Assembly (NCBI GenBank): GCA_009772925.1
Contig: WOUQ01000002.1
Span: 186,001-250,000 of the forward strand
DNA length: 64,000 nucleotides
DNA from: a bacterium
GTDB lineage: Bacteria > Pseudomonadota > Gammaproteobacteria > Burkholderiales > Thiobacillaceae
Direction: 5' to 3'
Position numbers and translations under genes: made by a program. The notes under the pieces are model-generated. The model saw only the letters and a list, made by a program, of their open reading frames with translations. It ran no database searches and was not told where the DNA came from. Positions 60,478 to 64,000 of the stretch are shown piece after piece. Numbering within the stretch: the first letter of the stretch is position 1; each line of letters opens with the position of its first letter.

Positions 60478-61380
60478 TCAGGGGGCGGGGTTCGGCGCGC
60501 TGGCGACGAGCACGTCGCAGGTGGCTTCCGCCAGCACGTGCTTGGTGACACTGCCCAGCAGCAGTTCCTCCATCACCCCCTGGCCATGCTTGCCGAGGAT
60601 GACCAGGTCACAGTCCAGTTCCTGTTCCTGGCTCAGGATGACGCGGGGCGCTTCGCCGTGGCGCACCTCGAAGCGGGCGTCGCCGGGGCCCAGGCCGGCC
60701 TCCTCGGCCACCTCGTGCAGGCGTCGCAGGGCCTCGCGGCCGGTTTCGGCGCTGTAGCGGGCGATGTCTTCCTCGGCGACGCCGGCGAAGCGCAGCTTGG
60801 CCTCGAACGGCGCCTCGAAGGCGTGCAGCAGCACCAGTTCCACGTTCGGGGCGACGGCCCGTGCCAGGCGCAGGGCGGGCACCGACCAGGGCGAGAAATC
60901 CACCGGCACCAGGATTCGGCGGTAAGCCTCGTGCGGCGTCTGCCGCACCATGAGGACCGACCGGCGGGTGCGGCGCAACAGGCGTTCGGCGGTGGTGCCC
61001 AGCAGCAGGTGGCCCAGGTAGCCCTCGCCGTGCGCGCCCAACACCAGCAGATCGGCGTCGAGGGCGTCGGCGCGATCGAGGATGGCGCTGAGGGTGGTGC
61101 CGGTGGTGAGGTGGGTGCTGGCGGCCACGCCGTGCGCGGGACCCAGCGTCTCGGCCAGCGCGCGCAGTGCGTCGCGCGCCTGCTCGAGGATGCGTTGTTC
61201 CACCGGTTCCGCGCCCAGGCCCAGCAGGCGGCGCAGGGCGTCCACCGCGCCCTGCGGGATCACATGCACCAGTTCCAGCGCGGCGTCGCGCCCGGCGGCC
61301 AGAAGAAACGCGCGGGCGACGGCGCGGTGGGCCGGGGCGGACAGATCGGTGGCGGCGACGATGGTCTTGCAGGGGGTCAT
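60478..61380 (-). CDS. Tandem UspA universal stress protein (1)
   Basis: A 300-residue protein of two UspA domains. The first (from MTPCKTIVAATDLSAPAHRAVARA) has the ATP-type loop VLGAHGEGYLGHLLLGTTAERLLRRTRRSVLMV; the second (YRRILVPVDFSPWSVPALRLA) has VILGKHGQGVMEELLLGSVTKHVLAEATCDVLVA. The G-x2-G-x9-G-S/T pattern suggests nucleotide binding. It is the last of three adjacent genes that include a second UspA protein and a Kef remnant. Confidence 0.92.
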   Translation of the reverse strand: MTPCKTIVAATDLSAPAHRAVARAFLLAAGRDAALELVHVIPQGAVDALRRLLGLGAEPVEQRILEQARDALRALAETLGPAHGVAASTHLTTGTTLSAILDRADALDADLLVLGAHGEGYLGHLLLGTTAERLLRRTRRSVLMVRQTPHEAYRRILVPVDFSPWSVPALRLARAVAPNVELVLLHAFEAPFEAKLRFAGVAEEDIARYSAETGREALRRLHEVAEEAGLGPGDARFEVRHGEAPRVILSQEQELDCDLVILGKHGQGVMEELLLGSVTKHVLAEATCDVLVASAPNPAP

Positions 61381-61516
61381 GGCGGAAGCCTCCGTGGGCC
61401 GAAGCACTTGCTTGGAAAGCCGTGTCGGCGCTGGATGACACGCCCCGCCCCCGCGGGAGGCGGAGAGGCGGGGGTAAGGTCGAGTTGCACGCGTGTTCTG
61501 CCCGAAGTCGTGCCGG

Positions 61517-62398
61517 TCAGGGCACCAGCAGGACGTCGCAAGGCGCGTGGTGCAACAGGTTGAGGGCGACGCTGCCGAGCAGGCGCTCGTCCAGGGCGGA
61601 GCGGCCGTGCCGGCCGACCACCAGGAGGTCGGCGCCGGTGCGCGTAACCTCTTCCAGCAGCGCGCCGGCGGCGTTGCCTTCACGCAGGATGCTGTCGATG
61701 TCGAGGGCGGCGCGGTAGTCGGCGTCGGCGACGAAGGCGGCCAGGTTTCGCGCCGCCGCCTCGCGTTCCCGCTCGAGATGGAGGGCGGCCTCGCGTTGCG
61801 CCACCGCCGGCAGGTGCCGCAGGCGCTCCGCGTGGGTGGCGCCGAGGGCGTGCGCCACGCCCAGGCTGGCGGCGGGGAACCACTCCAGGGCGGCGCGCAG
61901 GGCGCGCGACGCGGCTTCCGAGAAATCGGTGCCGACCAGCACCCGGCGATAGGGCCGTTGCGGATCACCGCGCGCCACCAGCACCGGGCAGGGGCTGGCG
62001 CGCAGCACCTTGATGGCGGTGCCGCCCAGCGCCAGTTCGCTGGCCAGACCCTCGCCGTGCGCGCCCAGCACCACCAGACCGGCTTCGATTTCGCGCGCCC
62101 GCGCGATGATGCCGGCGGCGGCGCGGCCGAACAGCACGGCGCTGTCCGCCCCCGGCGCGCCGGGCTCGGCCAGGGCCTCGGCGGCGGCGCGCAGGCGCGC
62201 GGCCAGATCGGCGCGCAGGTCGAATCCCGGCGGTTGCGCCAGCAGGGTGCGCAGGCTGGTCCAGGTGAATTCGTTGCAGACGTGCAGCAGTTGCAGCGGG
62301 CGTTCCAGTTCACGCGCCAGATAGGCTGCGCGGCGCAGGGCGCGTTCGGAGGCGGCGGAGAAATCGGTGCTGGCGAGGATGGGGGGGTGTGTGCTCAT
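61517..62398 (-). CDS. Tandem UspA universal stress protein (2)
   Basis: A 293-residue two-domain UspA protein. The first domain MSTHPPILASTDFSAASERALRRAAYLA has VLGAHGEGLASELALGGTAIKVLRASPCPVLVA; the second YRRVLVGTDFSEAASRALRAAL has VVGRHGRSALDERLLGSVALNLLHHAPCDVLLV. Its start overlaps the stop of the Kef-like gene (ATGA), linking it to cation transport. Confidence 0.92.
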   Translation of the reverse strand: MSTHPPILASTDFSAASERALRRAAYLARELERPLQLLHVCNEFTWTSLRTLLAQPPGFDLRADLAARLRAAAEALAEPGAPGADSAVLFGRAAAGIIARAREIEAGLVVLGAHGEGLASELALGGTAIKVLRASPCPVLVARGDPQRPYRRVLVGTDFSEAASRALRAALEWFPAASLGVAHALGATHAERLRHLPAVAQREAALHLEREREAAARNLAAFVADADYRAALDIDSILREGNAAGALLEEVTRTGADLLVVGRHGRSALDERLLGSVALNLLHHAPCDVLLVP

Positions 62399-62943
62399 GT
62401 CGTCTCCTTTTCCGAGCGGATCAGGCCCGCCAGGTGTTCCACTGTGAAATCCACCGCGTCTTGGAACGGATACACCACGGTGGGGGCGCCGGCCCGCTTG
62501 AGGGCGGCGCCCTGGCCGTCGTCGCGGGCGACCACCGCCACCTCGCCGGCGAAGCGGCACGCCGCCAGGGCGTGCAGCAGGGCCATCATGGCGATGACCA
62601 CGGCGATGTCCTGGACGATGAAGAAGCCGAACAGGATGGTGAAGGCCAGTTGTCCCAGGCCGGTGGCCAGGGCCACCGGGCCGATGTGGCGGACGTGCTG
62701 GAGATCCAGCTTGAGGCCGACCAGGAACAGCAGCACCGCCACGCCGATCTGGGCGAGCAGGTCGATCTGGTCGTGCGCCTGCACCAACCCGAACACCGCC
62801 GGCCCCACCAGGATGCCGACGACGATGTAGGCGATCAGCACCGGCTGCTTCAGGCGCGTGGCCAGGGCTCCGGCGGCGGCGGTGATGCCCAGCAGCAGGG
62901 CCATTTCGGCGAAGGGCGCGGCGTGCGTGGCGTCAGGGCTCAT
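62395..62943 (-). CDS. Internally deleted Kef-type (CPA2) transporter remnant, in frame
   Basis: A 182-residue protein assembled from three parts of a Kef protein that is normally about 550-600 residues. Residues 1-106 are the first four or so membrane helices (PVLIAYIVVGILVGP, LAQIGVAVLLFLVGLKLDL); residues 107-124 (FFIVQDIAVVIAMMAL) correspond to the conserved QD helix further on; residues 133-177 (GEVAVVARDDGQGAALKRAGAPTVVYP, FTVEHLAGLI) are the end of the RCK/TrkA-N domain. Most of the ion-path helices and the nucleotide-binding loop are missing. The frame is open and its ends overlap both neighbours, so it is probably still translated. It may be a pseudogene or a new small protein. Confidence 0.8.
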   Translation of the reverse strand: MSPDATHAAPFAEMALLLGITAAAGALATRLKQPVLIAYIVVGILVGPAVFGLVQAHDQIDLLAQIGVAVLLFLVGLKLDLQHVRHIGPVALATGLGQLAFTILFGFFIVQDIAVVIAMMALLHALAACRFAGEVAVVARDDGQGAALKRAGAPTVVYPFQDAVDFTVEHLAGLIRSEKETT

Positions 62944-63490
62944 AGGAGCTCCGTTTGCGGCGGCGTTTCCAGTTCCAGGCGGTGCGCAGGCGCCAGAGCA
63001 GCATGATGCCCCAGTAGGTGAGCAGGCCGGCGACCACGGCGAAGATGGTCAGACCCAGCAGCAGGGGGCGGCCCAGACCGAGCAGGCCGTCCCAGGCGGC
63101 ACGCCACCAGCCGAGGGCGCGGATGGCTTCCGGATCGCTGCCGGGCGGGGCCTGCACGGGCGGCGACTTGTCCTCGCCGAGCAGGCTGGCGCCGACGCGA
63201 TGGGCGAGGACGTAGATCGGCGCGAAGGTCACCGGGTTGGTCACCAGGGTGCTGCCCACCGCCGCCGGCACGTTGGCGCGCAGCAGGATGGCCATGCCGG
63301 CGGCGAAGGGAATCTGGGCGATGGGGATGAGCAGGCCGAAGAACACGCCGAGCGAGACACCCACGGCCACCCCGCGCCGGCTGAAATGCCACAGGCGGGG
63401 ATGCGACAGGTACGGGGCCAGCCAGCGCAGCCAGCGACTGCCGTGGATGTGTTCGCGGCTGGGCAGGAGTCGGCGGAATCGGGCAAGCAT
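62933..63490 (-). CDS. DUF2062 membrane protein
   Basis: A 185-residue protein with the DUF2062 blocks SRRGVAVGVSLGVFFGLLIPIAQIPFAAGMAILLRANVPAAVGSTLVTNPVTFAPIYVLAHRVG, a central hydrophilic stretch and a C-terminal helix plus basic tail (KRRRKRSSYEP). The ATG at 63490 is preferred over a TTG at 63505. Function unknown; homologues are often found near polysaccharide genes. It overlaps the Kef remnant by 11 bases. Confidence 0.9.
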   Translation of the reverse strand: MLARFRRLLPSREHIHGSRWLRWLAPYLSHPRLWHFSRRGVAVGVSLGVFFGLLIPIAQIPFAAGMAILLRANVPAAVGSTLVTNPVTFAPIYVLAHRVGASLLGEDKSPPVQAPPGSDPEAIRALGWWRAAWDGLLGLGRPLLLGLTIFAVVAGLLTYWGIMLLWRLRTAWNWKRRRKRSSYEP

Positions 63491-63624
63491 GCCCAATCTT
63501 ACCAACGCGGCGAGGCGGCCGCATGCGCGCCCATGAACGGGGCGGACGGCACTCTATTTCTCTTCGCTCCAGTCGCGGATGCGCGCCACCGCCCTGGTAC
63601 AACGTCGGCGCCGAGAGGAAACGC

Positions 63625-64000
63625 TCAGTCCGTCCCGACCCCGGCTTCCAGACAGGCGCGCACCAGTTCCGGCACGCTGCGCGCCTGCATCTTCTCCATC
63701 ATGCGGGCCTTGAACACCTCCACCGTGCGCGGGCTGATGCCCAGTTCGCCGGCGATCTCGCGGTTGGGCAGGCCGGCCACCACCAGGTCCATGACCTGGC
63801 GTTCGCGCTCCGACAGGCGCTCCATGCGCGCGGCGATCTCGGCGGCGCGCGACTGCGTCGCGTGCTGGCGGCTGTCGCGTTCGACGGCCTCGGCGACGGC
63901 GGCCAGCAGCGCCTCCTCCTCGTAGGGCTTTTCCAGGAAATCCACGGCGCCCGCCTTCAAGGCCGCGCGCGCCTGCGGCAGGTCGCCATGGCCGGTGAGG
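63625..64000 (-). CDS. FixJ/NarL-type response regulator (N-terminus beyond window)
   Basis: The C-terminal part of a two-component regulator. The receiver end LTGHGDLPQARAALKAGAVDFLEKPYEEEALLAAV includes the conserved T-G-H and K-P switch residues of FixJ; a linker leads to a LuxR-type HTH (LSERERQVMDLVVAGLPNREIAGELGISPRTVEVFKARMMEKMQARSVPELVRACLEAG). FixJ/TodT-like regulators answer to redox or aromatic signals. The 5' end lies past base 64000, so the sensor partner is not visible. Confidence 0.95.
   Translation of the reverse strand, partial: LTGHGDLPQARAALKAGAVDFLEKPYEEEALLAAVAEAVERDSRQHATQSRAAEIAARMERLSERERQVMDLVVAGLPNREIAGELGISPRTVEVFKARMMEKMQARSVPELVRACLEAGVGTD

Overview
The window reads as chromosomal DNA of a high-GC Gram-negative bacterium, most likely a betaproteobacterium. 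Supporting signs are the order mnmE ... mnmG-rsmG-parA-parB-atpIBEFHAGDC-glmU-glmS, the zapA / 6S RNA / 5-FCL arrangement, a PhaAB-type fused Mrp subunit, and several periplasmic c-type cytochromes. I cannot assign a genus from sequence reading alone; a Thiobacillus/Rhodocyclales-like relative is a guess. I saw no tRNA, rRNA, CRISPR array or insertion sequence.

Region 1 (1-21 kb, + strand) is origin-proximal housekeeping: the 3' end of mnmE, an ABC exporter, PEP carboxylase, mnmG, rsmG, parAB, the complete F1Fo ATP synthase operon, glmU and glmS. Three parS sites (near 3.46, 6.41 and 15.01 kb) surround parAB, and the third lies inside the atpG reading frame. Three intra-operon junctions (atpD/atpC, glmU/glmS, livK/livH) carry inverted elements built of degenerate 7-bp units that begin at the upstream stop codon.

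Region 2 (21-32.9 kb, + strand) holds an orphan ParA, bioA, a cytochrome c'-like protein, a DUF255/thioredoxin-fold protein, a small cytochrome c, a complete branched-chain amino-acid ABC operon (livKHMGF), and then two secreted proteins of unknown function. The first is a methionine-rich protein of thirteen 12-13-residue repeats; the second carries four degenerate units with the same phasing. Both have the same 15-bp motif (AATATNCGCNAATAT) in their upstream region. This pair is the best candidate for an undescribed system in the window.

Region 3 (32.8-37.3 kb, - strand) is 5-FCL, 6S RNA, zapA, a zapB-like gene, hemE and a sodium/solute symporter.

Region 4 (37.6-64 kb, - strand) is unusually rich in monovalent-cation transport. 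It has a full Mrp antiporter operon (AB-fused, C, D, E, F, G), NhaD, a bacterial voltage-gated sodium channel in an operon with DsbB, DsbA and an HEFGH-motif protein, and a second Mrp/Mbh-like module (E-F-G-DUF4040-[MbhE+B]-C-D) tightly overlapping a P-type ATPase. A toxin-antitoxin-like pair and a hairpin-packed spacer separate that module from a further D-type subunit. Then come a DUF502 protein, a CvrA/NhaP2-type antiporter, two tandem-domain UspA proteins, an internally deleted Kef-like protein, a DUF2062 protein and a FixJ-type regulator cut by the window edge. Together they suggest a cell that manages sodium, potassium and proton gradients with many parallel systems.
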